Source of the DNA: Planctomycetota bacterium
Lineage (GTDB): Bacteria; Planctomycetota; SZUA-567; H5-PLA8
DNA: 64,000 nt
NCBI GenBank assembly: GCA_027493525.1
Contig: JAOSKN010000001.1
Span: 2,693,460 to 2,757,459, forward strand
Direction of reading: 5' to 3'
Each line of letters opens with the position of its first letter. Position 1 is the stretch's first letter. Position numbers and translations under genes: made by a program. Below the pieces are notes generated by a model. It was not told where the DNA came from, searched no databases, and worked only from the letters and a program-made list of their open reading frames with translations. Below are positions 1 to 9,677 of the stretch, piece by piece.

Positions 1-38
1 TAAACAATAAGGCTCATGTGCACTCCACCGAAATCTTA

Positions 39-66
39 TTGACAACCTCTGCCTAACAGGTATCGT
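39..66 (+). promoter_or_regulatory. Sigma-70-like promoter for the lipoprotein gene
   Basis: A perfect TTGACA (39-44) is followed after 16 bases by TATCGT (61-66, 4 of 6 matches to the -10 consensus). The predicted start of transcription is near 73, which leaves an untranslated leader of about 110 bases before the lipoprotein start at 183. Seen by eye only. Confidence 0.4.
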
Positions 67-182
67 CCAGGCGCTTTACATGCACAAGCATGCATCTTGC
101 CTCGCGCGGGTTTAGGCCACGCCGTGGGATGTCCATGTGCGCCGTGCTAGGTCGGGAAGAGGTTCTAGGGAGGAGCCCTATC

Positions 183-389
183 ATGCGGAAGCTGTTTGTT
201 GCTCTGACGTTGGCGGCGTGCTGCGGTCTGGGTCTGAGCGCGTGTGGCGGCGGCGGTAAGACCGCGGCGCCCACGGCGAAGACGAAGACCGAGGCCAAGA
301 CGGACGCCAAGACGGACGCCAAGACCGGCGATGAGAAGACCGGCGGCGACGAGAAGACTGGCGAAAAGACCGGCGAGAAGACCGAGTAA
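183..389 (+). CDS. Small lipoprotein with Lys/Thr/Glu-rich repeat tail
   Basis: A 68-residue protein. It has a lipoprotein signal peptide (MRK, then a hydrophobic stretch and the lipobox LSAC), so the mature protein should start at the Cys near residue 22 and be lipid-anchored. The rest is low-complexity and hydrophilic, built from short units such as EAKTDAKTDAKT and GDEKTGEKTGEKTE. The ATG at 183 is preceded by GGGAGGAG, which fixes the start over an upstream in-frame ATG at 90. A good hairpin terminator follows. No enzymatic domain is visible. Such tails are usually spacers or charged surface material, but the function is unknown. Confidence 0.75.
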   Translation: MRKLFVALTLAACCGLGLSACGGGGKTAAPTAKTKTEAKTDAKTDAKTGDEKTGGDEKTGEKTGEKTE

Positions 390-426
390 CTTCGCGCTTC
401 GAGTCTTAGCTCTGGACGTTCAGAGA

Positions 427-465
427 GGGAGCGGTGCCGGTTCGGTCGGCATCCTCCCTTTTTTT
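427..465 (+). terminator. Rho-independent terminator after the lipoprotein
   Basis: A GGGAG...GGTGCCG arm pairs across GTTCGGT with CGGCATC...CTCCC, with a one-base bulge and a G-T pair, and is followed by seven T. It lies 38 bases after the lipoprotein stop. Confidence 0.85.
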
Positions 466-540
466 ATACGCCCACGTTCTTTATCATGAATTCTTGCGCA
501 ATTATGGCGCGCTTCATTTTGACCGCGAGGCTGCCGGAAC

Positions 541-3500
541 GTGTCCACCCTGCCGGCCGATGCGCCCGATTGGAGCGAAGACGGCCCGCCTCCGCTCGAC
601 CTGCCGCTCCCCAGGCCCACCCTCCGTGAACGCCTGAGCCGGATCGGCCAGGGGTTGCTCCGGCGCGCCCGCGAGCTGTGGTCCCCGGCCAGCGGCTGGT
701 ATCTCGCCGCGCTGGCCTGGTGCGCCTTCGCGCTGCTCAGCGCCCTGCTGCTGGCCTTCCGCTGCGTGATGACCTCCGAGTTCGCGCAGTTCCTCCAGGT
801 CGAGAACATCCCTGTCCTCAAGTACGTGGAGGGCCATTACGCGAAGATATACGTGCTGGGGTTGGGCTGCGGCGGCCTCTTCTTCGCGGGGCTCTTTGCG
901 GGCTGGACCACGCTGCGGCAGGGGCGCCTCTGGTGGCTCTGGCCGGCGCTGACGCTCCTGGCGTTGGGCGCGGCGGGCTGGGCCAACCGCTTCTCGGTCC
1001 CCGGCGCGCAAGCGCCGTTCGCGGAGACTTGGAACGCGCTTCGCTCCGGGCAAGGCGTCCCCAAGCCCGAAGTCGCCGCGCCGGGCGCGTGGGATTGGCT
1101 CGCGGCATGCTGGGTCTGCGCCGCGGCCGCAGCCGCGGTGCTGGCGTTGACGCGCAGTGAGTCCCGCGCGGCTCCGAAGGCGCGCCCGGCGGTTCTGAGC
1201 CTCTTCGCCCGCCTTTCGATGCTCTACCTGCTGGGTTGCCTCTCGATCCTGGCCTACGCGATCCTCGATCACCGCACGTTCTGGGACGCCGGCCGCAACG
1301 GCGGGTACCACTACGAGCGCTTCTTCGCGCCGGGCGAACCGTTCTGGCTTAACGCGGTGCTGTACTCGACGAGTTGGCTCTTTGCCTCGCTGGCCACGGG
1401 GCTGATCTGCGCGGGCTGCGCGGCGCTGGGGCTGATCGAGCGCTGGCTGGACGCGGTCTGGCGCGAACGGCTCCGCGTGGCGGCGCTCGCGGCGCTCTGG
1501 TCGGCGGCGCTGATGCTGCCCTGGCTGATCAAGCTGCTTCCCGAGATTCGCTCGTCGCAAGCCTGGATCCTGCCCTTCGGGCTGGTCGCGTGCGTCTGGG
1601 GCGCGCTGGCGCCGGCGCTGGCCGTCGCGGCGATCTGGCTGCGCCGGGATCTCGTCCGCCAGGAAGGCGAAACGGGGGTCGAGTCGGGCGACGGCGAACG
1701 CGCGCTGCTGGCCTTCGCGCTCTTTCCGTTCTATCCGCTGCTGCGGCTGGTCCGGCCGCCTTCGGGCTGGAAGGCGTGGCTCTGGCCGGCGGCGCTGATC
1801 GTACTGGCGGGTGCGGTCCTGGGCGGGTTGACCTGGGGCGAGCACTGGGCCGACGAGCACTACGAACTGGACGATTGGCGGGACATGATCCGCTCGGGCC
1901 TCTTCCCCACGCTGCGCGCGCTCTTCGCGGTGGCTTGCGCGAGCTGGGTTTACGTTTCCCTGAGCCGGCTGGCGCGGCACCTGCTGCCCCCGGAAGGGGC
2001 CGCGGCGCGGGGCGGGTGGCGCGCGGCGCGCATCGGCGCGGCGGTTCTAGGGGCGGCGGGGCTGCTCTTCGCGCTCTGGCCGTTCTGGGGCTGGCACACC
2101 GTCCCCAAGAACGTCTTCGCGCGCGCGGCGGAGTTCAGCAACCGTTACGAATTCGAGCTGGGCTTCCTGCACTGGCTCTTCGATTTCGACCGCGACGGCT
2201 ACGCCGGCGTGCTGGGCGGCGCGGATGCCGACGACCGGGATCCCGACGTCCAGGCGGGCGGGCTGCCCAGGCCCCTGGCCCCCGAGATCCCCGACGACGT
2301 CTTTGAAATCCGCGACGCCGAGCGCGCGCGAACCTTTCCCAGCGTCGCGATCGTTTTCCTGGAAGGCGTCGCGCCGCGCTTCCTGGACGTATACGGCCAG
2401 CGCAAGCTCGCCGACGGCCGCCTCGCCACGCCCCACATGGACGGCCTCGCCAGGGACGGCGCGCTCTTCCTCAACGCCCGCTGTACCTACCCCAGCACCT
2501 GGGACGGCTGGTACATGGTCAACGCGGGCCGTTTCCTCCGCATCACCGAGATGGACAACTCCCGGTCCTTCGGCGAACACTACGCGCGGCACGCCAACCT
2601 GCAGAAGGTCCTGAAGCTTCTCGGCGCCACGCGCTACGCATTCGCCGACACGACCCCTTACGTGGATCTTTTCGTGCCCTTCGAGCTGCGCGCGCTGAAT
2701 TTCGAGCCCGACCTCGACAGCGACCCGAGCAGGGACGAAGAGGAGCGCGGGATCACCCGCGGCGATAAGCGCACCGAGCGCCTGATCCGCTTCATCGACG
2801 ACCTCCAGCCCGGCGAGCGCTTCTTCTTCTGCGAGCACATGGTCGACACGCACTTTCCGTGGCATCGCGTCGAACGCGCGCGCGCCGCGGAACTGGGCTA
2901 CCCCGACGGGATGGCCTTCGTCGAGGAGGACGCCATCATCGACGGCCAGAAAAACGAGCGGCTTGCCAAGCACCAGCAGTCCGTCACGCGCATGGACACC
3001 CAGGTCGGGCGGATCCTGGACAAGCTGAAGGAGAAAGGGCTCTACGATTCCACCCTGGTGATTCTCGTCAGCGACCACGGCTGCCAGTGGTACGAGCACG
3101 AGCACTGCTACTACGTGAGCCACCTGTACGAGCAGAGCCTGCGCATCCCGCTGCTCGTGAAGATGCCCGGTTGCCCGGCGGGCATTACCGTCGAGGCGCC
3201 GGTGCTGCAGACGGACCTGTTCCCCACGATCCTGGAACTGGCCGGGATCGAGAAGGTCCGGCCCGCGCGCCCGCTGGATGGGGTGAGCCTGGTTCCGCTG
3301 TTGCGCGGAGATCCCGGTGCGGACCCGGCGCGCTACGCGCGGCGCGATCTGATCCTGACCACGCACTACGACACGCTCGGCGCAATTCACGACTTCCGCG
3401 AGAAGCTGATCATCGACCGCCCCACCGGCGCGCTCTGGCTCTTCGACCTCGCCGAGGATCCCATGGAGACCCGCAACCTCGCCGACGCGCGCCCGGAACT

Positions 3501-3615
3501 GCTCCAGCGGATGCTCGACCTGCTGCGAGAGTTGAACCGCAGGCATCCGGAGTTCGTCGCGGGCTTCAAACAGGCGCCGGACGACCACGGGTACGAGGCG
3601 AATCCGCGGCGGTAG
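541..3615 (+). CDS. Polytopic membrane protein with C-terminal sulfatase/alkaline-phosphatase-superfamily domain
   Basis: A 1024-residue protein. The first 540 residues hold about ten or eleven hydrophobic segments (from WYLAALAWCAFALL near 53 to GAAGLLFALWPFWGW near 510). After them comes an Asp-rich motif (DFDRDGYAG, then GADADDRDPD, near 541-565), like the calcium-binding loops next to sulfatase domains in planctomycetes and myxobacteria. The hydrolase domain runs from about 599 (VAIVFLEG) to 1000, with a metal-binding SDHG near 844 and a C-terminal LFDLAEDPMETRNLAD typical of sulfatases. The catalytic region reads CTYPST near 648, not the usual C/S-x-P-S-R, and the first metal ligand is Glu. 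Both resemble LtaS or phosphoethanolamine-transferase enzymes, so phospho- or sulfo-group transfer is open. The GTG start at 541 follows CGAGG; alternatives are possible. Confidence 0.85.
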   Translation: MSTLPADAPDWSEDGPPPLDLPLPRPTLRERLSRIGQGLLRRARELWSPASGWYLAALAWCAFALLSALLLAFRCVMTSEFAQFLQVENIPVLKYVEGHYAKIYVLGLGCGGLFFAGLFAGWTTLRQGRLWWLWPALTLLALGAAGWANRFSVPGAQAPFAETWNALRSGQGVPKPEVAAPGAWDWLAACWVCAAAAAAVLALTRSESRAAPKARPAVLSLFARLSMLYLLGCLSILAYAILDHRTFWDAGRNGGYHYERFFAPGEPFWLNAVLYSTSWLFASLATGLICAGCAALGLIERWLDAVWRERLRVAALAALWSAALMLPWLIKLLPEIRSSQAWILPFGLVACVWGALAPALAVAAIWLRRDLVRQEGETGVESGDGERALLAFALFPFYPLLRLVRPPSGWKAWLWPAALIVLAGAVLGGLTWGEHWADEHYELDDWRDMIRSGLFPTLRALFAVACASWVYVSLSRLARHLLPPEGAAARGGWRAARIGAAVLGAAGLLFALWPFWGWHTVPKNVFARAAEFSNRYEFELGFLHWLFDFDRDGYAGVLGGADADDRDPDVQAGGLPRPLAPEIPDDVFEIRDAERARTFPSVAIVFLEGVAPRFLDVYGQRKLADGRLATPHMDGLARDGALFLNARCTYPSTWDGWYMVNAGRFLRITEMDNSRSFGEHYARHANLQKVLKLLGATRYAFADTTPYVDLFVPFELRALNFEPDLDSDPSRDEEERGITRGDKRTERLIRFIDDLQPGERFFFCEHMVDTHFPWHRVERARAAELGYPDGMAFVEEDAIIDGQKNERLAKHQQSVTRMDTQVGRILDKLKEKGLYDSTLVILVSDHGCQWYEHEHCYYVSHLYEQSLRIPLLVKMPGCPAGITVEAPVLQTDLFPTILELAGIEKVRPARPLDGVSLVPLLRGDPGADPARYARRDLILTTHYDTLGAIHDFREKLIIDRPTGALWLFDLAEDPMETRNLADARPELLQRMLDLLRELNRRHPEFVAGFKQAPDDHGYEANPRR

Positions 3616-3641
3616 GCTCCTTCCAGGCCCGCCCAAGGCAC

Positions 3642-3668
3642 AAAAAAAGGCGGACCCGCAGGCCCGCC
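3642..3668 (-). terminator. Terminator for the M16 peptidase gene
   Basis: Read on the minus strand, GGCGGGCC pairs with GGTCCGCC across TGCG (one mismatch) and is followed by seven T. It is 53 bases past the M16 stop codon. On the plus strand it may also slow readthrough from the sulfatase-like gene. Confidence 0.75.
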
Positions 3669-3720
3669 CTTCCCTGTTTCGACTCGGCGGAGGCCGGCAT
3701 CCGGCGCCTCGCGCCCGCCG

Positions 3721-6545
3721 TCACTTCACCGGCGTCGCGATCACCTGCCGGTAGCGGTCTTCGACGAGGTACTTCTTGACCACCGCCATCAGCGCATCCT
3801 TGGTGAAAGTGCTCATCTCGGCGATGTGCTGCTTGACGTATTCAAGCTTGTTCCCGTGGAAGTCCAGGTCGCCGAGGATGCTCACCCAGGTGCCGGGCTC
3901 CTCGTAATTCTTGTCGAGCTCGGTCTTGAACTGCTTGTGAGTGGTCTCCAGTTCCTCGTCGGTAGGGCCTTCGGCCGCGAACTTGAGGATGACCTCCTTG
4001 GAGAGCTTCGTCGCTTCCTCGACCTTGGCGGGGTCGGCGGAGAAAACCGTGCCCAGCAGGCCCCCATCGAAGAACATGGAGCTGGAATCGGCGAAGCTGC
4101 CGATGGAATAGGTGAGCGACTTGTTCTCGCGGATCTCCTCGCGCAGCCGCCCGCGCAGGATCATGGAGGCGGCCTCGATCATGCGGAATTCGTGCACGCT
4201 CCGCTCGTCCGGCGTGCGCCAGCCGAAGACGGCCTCGGCGCGGTCGGTGATCGTCTTGACTTCGACGGTGGCCACCTGGGCGCCGGCGGGGAAGTCCTTC
4301 TTGCGCAGGTCGTCCAGGTGATTGGCCTTGGCGTCGCGCTTGGGGAGCGCGCCGAGGTAGCGCGCGGCCAGTTCAACCATCCGCTCCAGCGGCATGTCGC
4401 CAACGAAGGCGACCTCCACGAAGCCGCTCTTGAGGATGCCCTCGAGCCAAGCCTGGGCTTCGGCGGCCGAGAGCGCGTCGACGCGCTCGGGCGAGAGGAC
4501 ATCGAAACGCGGATCGTTGTCGTAAAGTTCCTGGCGAAACTTCAGGCCCATCTGACCGCGGACGTTGGTCTTGAGCTGTTCCAGCGACTGGAGCGTGCGC
4601 TCCTTCCAGACCTTAAGGGCTGAATCCTCGATCTTCGGCTCGGTCAGCAGCAGATAGGCCAAGCGCAGGCCCTCTTCGAAGTCCTTGGGCTCACCGCTGA
4701 CGGTGAGCGCGAAGTGGTCGCGCCCGGCCCCGCCGCCGACGTTCACGTTCTTGCCGGTCATCAGGTCGCGGACGGTGGTGCTGTCGAGCTTCCGCGTGGC
4801 GGTCTGCTGGAAAGCGAGCGCGGCCACGTCGCTCGCGCCGCGGTTGGCCGCCGTCTCTTGGATCAGCCCGCCGCCGATGAGGATGCGGCACCAGGCCTGG
4901 TTCTTCTTGAAGTCCATGCTGCGGAAGTGCGCGTGCACGCCGTTCTCGAAAGTGACGGAGCGGATCTTCAGGTCGGCGTCTTCCTCCTGGGAGGCGATCT
5001 TCCCGGGCGCGGGCTCCTGCTCCATCAGGCTCGTCGGGCGTTCCTTCGCGGCCCAGGGCTGAACATCGACGCCCTCGGCCTCCTTCGCGGCGGCGAGAAA
5101 CTCCGCGTCGGTGGGCACGGGCAGGCCTTCCTTCTCGGGCAGTTCGAGCATGTAGAGCACGTTCTGGCCGTCGAAATAGCTCGCGAAGGACTTGGAGACT
5201 TCCTCCAGGGCGATCCCCGGCATAAGCGCGTTGAGCAGTTCCAGGCGCTGCTGCGCGGACATCGGCTTGCGGCCGCGGGCTACGTCGCCGTTCATGCGCC
5301 CGAGGAAGTTGTGCATGTCCTGCGTCGCCTCGGTCTTGGCGGCCTGTTCGGCGCTGGCCAGCATCTCCTTCTTGACATCGTCCAGTTCCTGCTGCAGCAG
5401 GCCGTGGACGCGGGCGCGCTTGAGTTCGGTCTGCAGGCTCGCCAGGATCGGCTTCCACTGCTCCGGTTGCCCAATGGCCTCGCCTCCGACGTAGGTGCAG
5501 ACGTTAAGGAAGTCCGAGACGCCGGCGTTGGCGCGCTGGAAGGGCGCTTTGCCGTTCTGGACCAGTTCGCGCATGCGGCGGTTGAAAGATCCACGTGCCC
5601 AGGTCGGTAACGAGGTCCGTGCGGAAGTCGCCGATCGACTTGATCTCGAACTTCGGCCGCACCGAGACGACGCTGATCTCGGTCCGCGTGATCTCCGGAT
5701 CGGTGAAGACCGCGGCGCGAGTCGAATCGTAGACTTTCAACTTCGGGTCGGCGGGGGCGCGGGGGTTTTCGCCCTTCGGCCAGCCGGCGAAGTGGTCCTG
5801 AATGACCTGCTCCATCTCCGCGACGTCGATGTCGCCGACGACGATCAGCGTGCTGATCTCGGGGCGATACCAGGCCTTGTAGTAGTCTTCGAAGCGCTCG
5901 CGCTGCGCGGCCTTCAGCACCTCCTCCGTGCCGATGGGCATGCGCTCGGGAACCAGCGAGCCCGGCAGCATGACGGGGAACTCCTTGTCCTGGAGCCGCT
6001 GTTGCGGGCCGTTGCGCATGCGCTTTTCTTCCAGCACCACGCCGCGCTCGCGGTCGATCTCGGCCGGCGGGAGGTCCAGGCGGTAGGCCACGTCGGCGAA
6101 GTAGGTCATGCCCTTCGAGATCGTCTCGGGCTCCACGTTGGGCATCGTCAGGATGTACGTGGTCTGGTCGAAGCTGGTGAAGGCATTCTGGTCCGCGCCA
6201 AACTGCATGCCCAGGGACTCGAAGAATTTCACCAAGGTGCCGGGCGCGAAGTTCTTGGAGCCATTGAAGGCCATGTGCTCCAGGAAATGCGCCAGCCCGC
6301 GCTGGTCGTCGCTCTCATTGAGCGAGCCGCTCCCGATGTGAAGCCAGAAGCCGACCTTGCCGGGCGGCGTGGCGTGTTTGCGGATCCAGTACCGCATCCC
6401 GTTGGGCAGCGCGCCCATCTTGACGCTGGGATCCACGGGCAACGGCGCGGTCGGGTCCAGCTCCGCGCCGCGCGCCGCGCCGCTCAGGACCGCGGCGGCC
6501 AGGACCAGGCTCGACAGCACGGCGTAGCGAGAACGGAATGGCATG
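3721..6545 (-). CDS. Secreted M16 family zinc metallopeptidase, about 941 aa, one frameshift
   Basis: A two-repeat M16 (pitrilysin/PqqL-like) peptidase, in order: signal peptide (MPFRSRYAVLSSLVLAAAVLSGAARGA), active M16 domain with the inverted zinc motif HFLEH near residue 85, an M16_C domain, then a second M16/M16_C pair without the motif. The usual family length is about 930. AAGGAG precedes the ATG at 6545. The frame breaks at the AAA run 5585-5587: the N-terminal half reads on to 5504 and the C-terminal half is open from 5574. Removing one base gives TWIFNRRMRELVQ, the expected family sequence, so a sequencing indel or very recent mutation is likely. Probably a periplasmic or outer-surface peptidase. 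A terminator follows. Confidence 0.85.
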
Positions 6546-6744
6546 CGAGACTCCTTGCGGCGGTAAACGAAGTTGGGGCGGCCAGCCTGGCCGCCGGCAG
6601 GTTCGGCAGGTTCCACGCAAATGGCCTGAGCAGAGACGTCCCTTGTAATCCGCTCTTGGCCCAATTTCCTGGAACCTTTCGGGCCGAATAAGCTGCACGA
6701 TTGACGCGGGAGAGCGTCGAAGATTCGATGCACGACGGGCAACC

Positions 6745-7084
6745 TCAATCGGCCTGGAGCGCCGGACGGCCGTTCAGCTTCGGCTGCGTGAGCGCCTTCC
6801 AGGCGGCAAGGTACGCCTCGAAGGCCAAACGGCCCTTGGAGGTAAGCCGGTATTCGGTGTGCGGCAGTTTGCCCACGAAGGTCTTTTTTCTCGTCCACGT
6901 ACTCCGCCGACGTGAGTTTGGCCATGTGGCTGGACAGGTTCCCGCGGGTCAGCTCCGCCGCGCCCAGGAGAAAATTGAAGTCGGCGACCTCGCACTCGTT
7001 GAGGATCGCGACGACCTTCAAGCGCGCGGCCTCGTGGATCAGCGGGTCCAGCTCGCCGCCGTTGGGGCCAGGGGCGGGGGTCAT
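6745..7084 (-). CDS. Winged-helix transcriptional regulator (HTH_34-like), about 112 aa, one frameshift
   Basis: A small DNA-binding protein: HEAARLKVVAILNE, then FLLGAAELTRGNLSSHMAKL (recognition helix), then the wing and LTSKGRLAFEAYLAAW. This is the winged-helix family often annotated as transcriptional regulator/HTH_34. It is the last gene of a three-gene operon and overlaps the stop of the membrane gene before it (ATGA at 7081-7084), so translation is probably coupled. One extra base in the six-T run 6884-6889 breaks the frame; with five, the protein reads YVDEKKTFVGKLPHTEYRLT and ends at 6745. It probably controls the operon through the palindrome at 8459-8473. That is inferred from gene order. 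Confidence 0.75.
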
Positions 7085-7760
7085 GCGCGCTCTCCCTTCG
7101 CGGGATGCGCGGACATCCAGTGCCTCCAGCGGCGGCGCAGGAACAGTCCTGACACGAAGAACGCGAGCCCAAAGGAACAGACGCCCCACATGGCGGCGGG
7201 CTCGCCGTAAAGGCTCAAGATCGCCAGGGCCGCGGCGACGCCTGAAGCGGCCAGCGCATACTCCCAGAGCCTCAGCCGATATGCATACCAGCAGGCCAGC
7301 AGCGCGGCGGCGCCGCTGACGCTCAACAGGAGCACCGGCAGGAAGGAGTCCCAGGCCGCCTCGAAGTCGAACCAGATGGAGCAGGCGCCCGCGACGACCA
7401 GCGCCAGCGCCGCGGCGATCGCGGCGAAGGTCAGGGATTCCGGCACGCCGGGCCAGGACGGTTGTGGCAGGCCCGCGTCGATCTGGCGCCGCGCGCGGCG
7501 CTGTAACGCCCAGCGCAGCACCAGAAAAAAGCTCACGGTGGTTCCGAATAGCAGGGGCCCTACCATCGGGGTTTTAGGAAGTTGCGGCAATTCCTGCTCG
7601 AAGCCCATGGCCAGGCCGAAGGCCGTCTCCCCTGCGCCGACCGCCAGCAGCAGGTTCCCCAGCGACCCGCCGACTGCATGCGCCGGGCCTCGAACGCCAC
7701 TTGCCGCGCGGCGCCCGGATCGGGTCCGCCTGAAAAAGAAATGGATTCCGACGCCGTCAT
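7081..7760 (-). CDS. Integral membrane protein of the regulator operon, one frameshift
   Basis: Middle gene of the operon, about 226 residues. The start MTASESISF overlaps the stop of the previous gene (ATGA, 7757-7760), and its own stop overlaps the regulator start. About six hydrophobic segments are visible, including VGPLLFGTTVSFFLVLRW, LTFAAIAAALALVVAG and VCSFGLAFFVSGLFL. The first 30 residues (soluble, ARQVAFEARRMQS) and the rest (AVGGSLGNLLLAVGAG) are in different frames; one missing base near 7680 accounts for it. No catalytic motif is seen and the family was not recognised. With the first gene it may form a two-subunit membrane complex. Confidence 0.6.
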
Positions 7761-8431
7761 CGCCGTTCCTCCGCCAAGTAGCGCGCGCGCCAGCTTCGCC
7801 AGCGCAGATGCAGGCACGCGCCATAGCCCAGCAAGCCAAGGCCCACCGCCAGTATCTGCCAGGGCAGGGCCGATGGCGCGCCGAGGCGCCAGCCCAGCAC
7901 GCCCGTCGAGGCAATCGCCGCGGCCAGCGCCAGTTCCTCGGGATGCCTCCACGCCAGCGCGAGGCGCAGCAGCAACACGATCCAGGGCGCGAAGCAGATC
8001 GTCCAAACCAGCCCGTTGGGGATCGCGTCGAGCGAGCCCTGCATCGCGGCGAATCCCAGCGTCACGGCCCCGGCCAGCAGCGCGCATGCAAAGACGCCGA
8101 GGAGAAAGCGCATGGACCAAGCCTGGAGCCGGTGTTCCCCGCGGAGGGTCACCCAAAGCCCTTGTTGCCGGCGGACACGAACCATCCCAAGCACCCCAAC
8201 GACCAGCAGGAGAAACGCAGGGATCAGCATCAACAGGCCTTTACCGGGAGGCTGCCATGGATAATGCAAGAGCAAGAATATCGAGGTGAGCGACAGAAAC
8301 GCGCCCTGAAGCATCCAGACAACGCCCATGCCTTGATGTACTCGCATTCGGGCGTGGTCTGCAGCGCGCTGAGCGGCGTCCGGTCCCAGCGGGTTCGGGC
8401 GCGAATTCATGTGGAGCGATGCGGCATTCAT
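7757..8431 (-). CDS. Integral membrane protein, first gene of the regulator operon
   Basis: A 224-residue protein with about six hydrophobic segments: GMGVVWMLQGAFLSLTSIFLL, LLMLIPAFLLLVVGVLGMV, MRFLLGVFACALLAGAVTLGF, GLVWTICFAPWIVLLLRLAL, an Ala-rich stretch (ELALAAAIASTGVLGWRLG) and LPWQILAVGLGLLGYGACL. It ends with a basic tail. GAGGACA lies upstream of the ATG at 8431; a second in-frame ATG at 8410 is possible. Family not recognised. It shares an operon with a second membrane protein and a winged-helix repressor, behind a promoter whose -10 overlaps a palindrome, which suggests an inducible membrane function such as stress response or transport. Confidence 0.65.
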   Translation of the reverse strand: MNAASLHMNSRPNPLGPDAAQRAADHARMRVHQGMGVVWMLQGAFLSLTSIFLLLHYPWQPPGKGLLMLIPAFLLLVVGVLGMVRVRRQQGLWVTLRGEHRLQAWSMRFLLGVFACALLAGAVTLGFAAMQGSLDAIPNGLVWTICFAPWIVLLLRLALAWRHPEELALAAAIASTGVLGWRLGAPSALPWQILAVGLGLLGYGACLHLRWRSWRARYLAEERR

Positions 8432-8458
8432 TGAGCTGTCCTCGGTTGTTGCATACTT

Positions 8459-8489
8459 GTTTGTATCACAAACTTATTTTCTGAGTCAA
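8459..8489 (-). promoter_or_regulatory. Promoter with palindromic operator for the winged-helix operon
   Basis: On the minus strand TTGACT (plus 8484-8489) is followed after 18 bases by TACAAA (plus 8460-8465). The -10 lies inside a 15-base palindrome GTTTGT-ATC-ACAAAC (8459-8473), so a bound dimer would block polymerase. The first gene starts 28 bases downstream. Confidence 0.6.
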
Positions 8490-8557
8490 ACAAAGTCCCC
8501 GAATTAGTCTGGGTCTGAACTTGTAACTATAAATTTAATAAGGCGTAACAATATAGT

Positions 8558-8885
8558 TTATTTCGGCGGCAAGGTCTGGGTGAAGGCAAGCCCGCGCTTG
8601 AGCCAAGCCTCCAGCCCCTTTGCGTGCCGGATCCCGGGGACTCAACATAGACGAATCCGGTCAGCGGCTTGCCCGTAAAGTCCATGGCCCGCGCGTGCGG
8701 AAGCTTGAGCGCTCCCGCGTAAGCCGCCGGACCCACTCGAACCATCAGCATCTCCCCAACGACGCCTACGGTCATGTGGCCATGCAACAGGAACGCGAGG
8801 CCGCCAAACATTTTCTTCTCACGAATTCCATGGCGGCGCTTGAGCGCTCTGCGGATGCGTTCGGCCAATTTCTCATCGAAGGCCA
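8558..8885 (-). CDS. TfoX/Sxy N-terminal domain protein, about 108 aa, one frameshift
   Basis: A stand-alone TfoX_N domain: MAFDEKLAERIRRAL, then MFGGLAFLLHGHMTVGVVG, then MDFTGKPLTGFVYVE. GAGGAT lies nine bases before the ATG at 8885. The frame breaks at the CCC run 8633-8635. One more base restores PGIRHAKGLEAWLKRGLAF and a stop at 8558, the normal family ending; the uncorrected frame reads on to 8527. TfoX/Sxy regulates competence in some proteobacteria, but lone N-terminal domains are widespread and their role is unclear. It follows the STAS-like gene by 20 bases and is probably cotranscribed. Confidence 0.75.
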
Positions 8886-8905
8886 TGCGTACCATCCTCT
8901 TCGAG

Positions 8906-9313
8906 CTATGTCGCTTCCGCGGCGCCGGCTTCTTCAACGCCCAACCAGGCGAGGGCTTCCCCGCGCGAACGGAAGACGCGGACTTCCTTAAGGCTCCCCT
9001 GCCGCGCTTCGCGGTAGGCGCCGTACATGCGGCCGAGTCCGTAATATAGATCCTGGCTGGCCACGATCGCGAACCGGGAAGGCCCGCCCGCGTCCATTTC
9101 GGCCGAGAGCCCCGCCAAGTGGTCCGTCTTGCCGGGCGTGGGCTGCTCGACGCTTGTCACCCCCGTCATGTCGACCAGTTCGTTGAATCCGGCGACCTCG
9201 GGGCGCGCCCAGACGGTGCGCTGGTATTCGAAGATTTCAGCGCCGGTCAGCACGCCGTGAGCTGTCGCGCGAACCAGCTTCCGCCCGGCGTCGACCTCGA
9301 AGCGAATGGGCAT
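8906..9313 (-). CDS. STAS-like (SpoIIAA-fold) protein
   Basis: A 135-residue cytosolic protein starting MPIRFEVDAGRKLVRAT, with GVLTGAEIFEYQRTVW, FNELVDMTGV and SRFAIVASQDLYYGLGRMY. The length and alternating strand/helix pattern resemble STAS/SpoIIAA-like proteins that follow the form: value, residue change, mean, deviation of a regulator. GGAGTG lies upstream of the ATG at 9313. An upstream in-frame extension to 9412 looks non-coding. Its partner is unknown. No kinase or anti-sigma gene is adjacent; the nearest neighbour is the TfoX-like gene downstream. Confidence 0.6.
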   Translation of the reverse strand: MPIRFEVDAGRKLVRATAHGVLTGAEIFEYQRTVWARPEVAGFNELVDMTGVTSVEQPTPGKTDHLAGLSAEMDAGGPSRFAIVASQDLYYGLGRMYGAYREARQGSLKEVRVFRSRGEALAWLGVEEAGAAEAT

Positions 9314-9677
9314 GGCGGCACTCCATAGAAACCAGGTACGCGTGCGATAGCGAAGCCAGGATACTCCCGCGCCGAACCGGGTCAATCGGCGCCAGTTCTT
9401 CCCCGCGTCCACATTTCGTGGGGAAGGTCATTCCGAGGTATCGCGGCTATCTGGACAGCAGTGACAAAAGGTCATGAATGCAAATTCGACCGACCATGTG
9501 AACTCTTGACCTATTGGCGCAATACATTTTCGATGAACTGAGCAGTAATCGACGCCATCTGTGATTCTATCCAGTGAACCATGGTCTCAAGCCCTTGGTT
9601 CAAGACCGTTCACTTTGCGCGGTACTTCGCAACGCAAGCCAGTGAAGCGGATATCCGGACGCGGAAAGGACCAAACG

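Noticed and set aside
541..1980. A 488-codon minus-strand open frame opposite the sulfatase-like gene
   Set aside because: Shadow of the plus-strand gene; residues are Arg/Pro/Ala rich without any domain.
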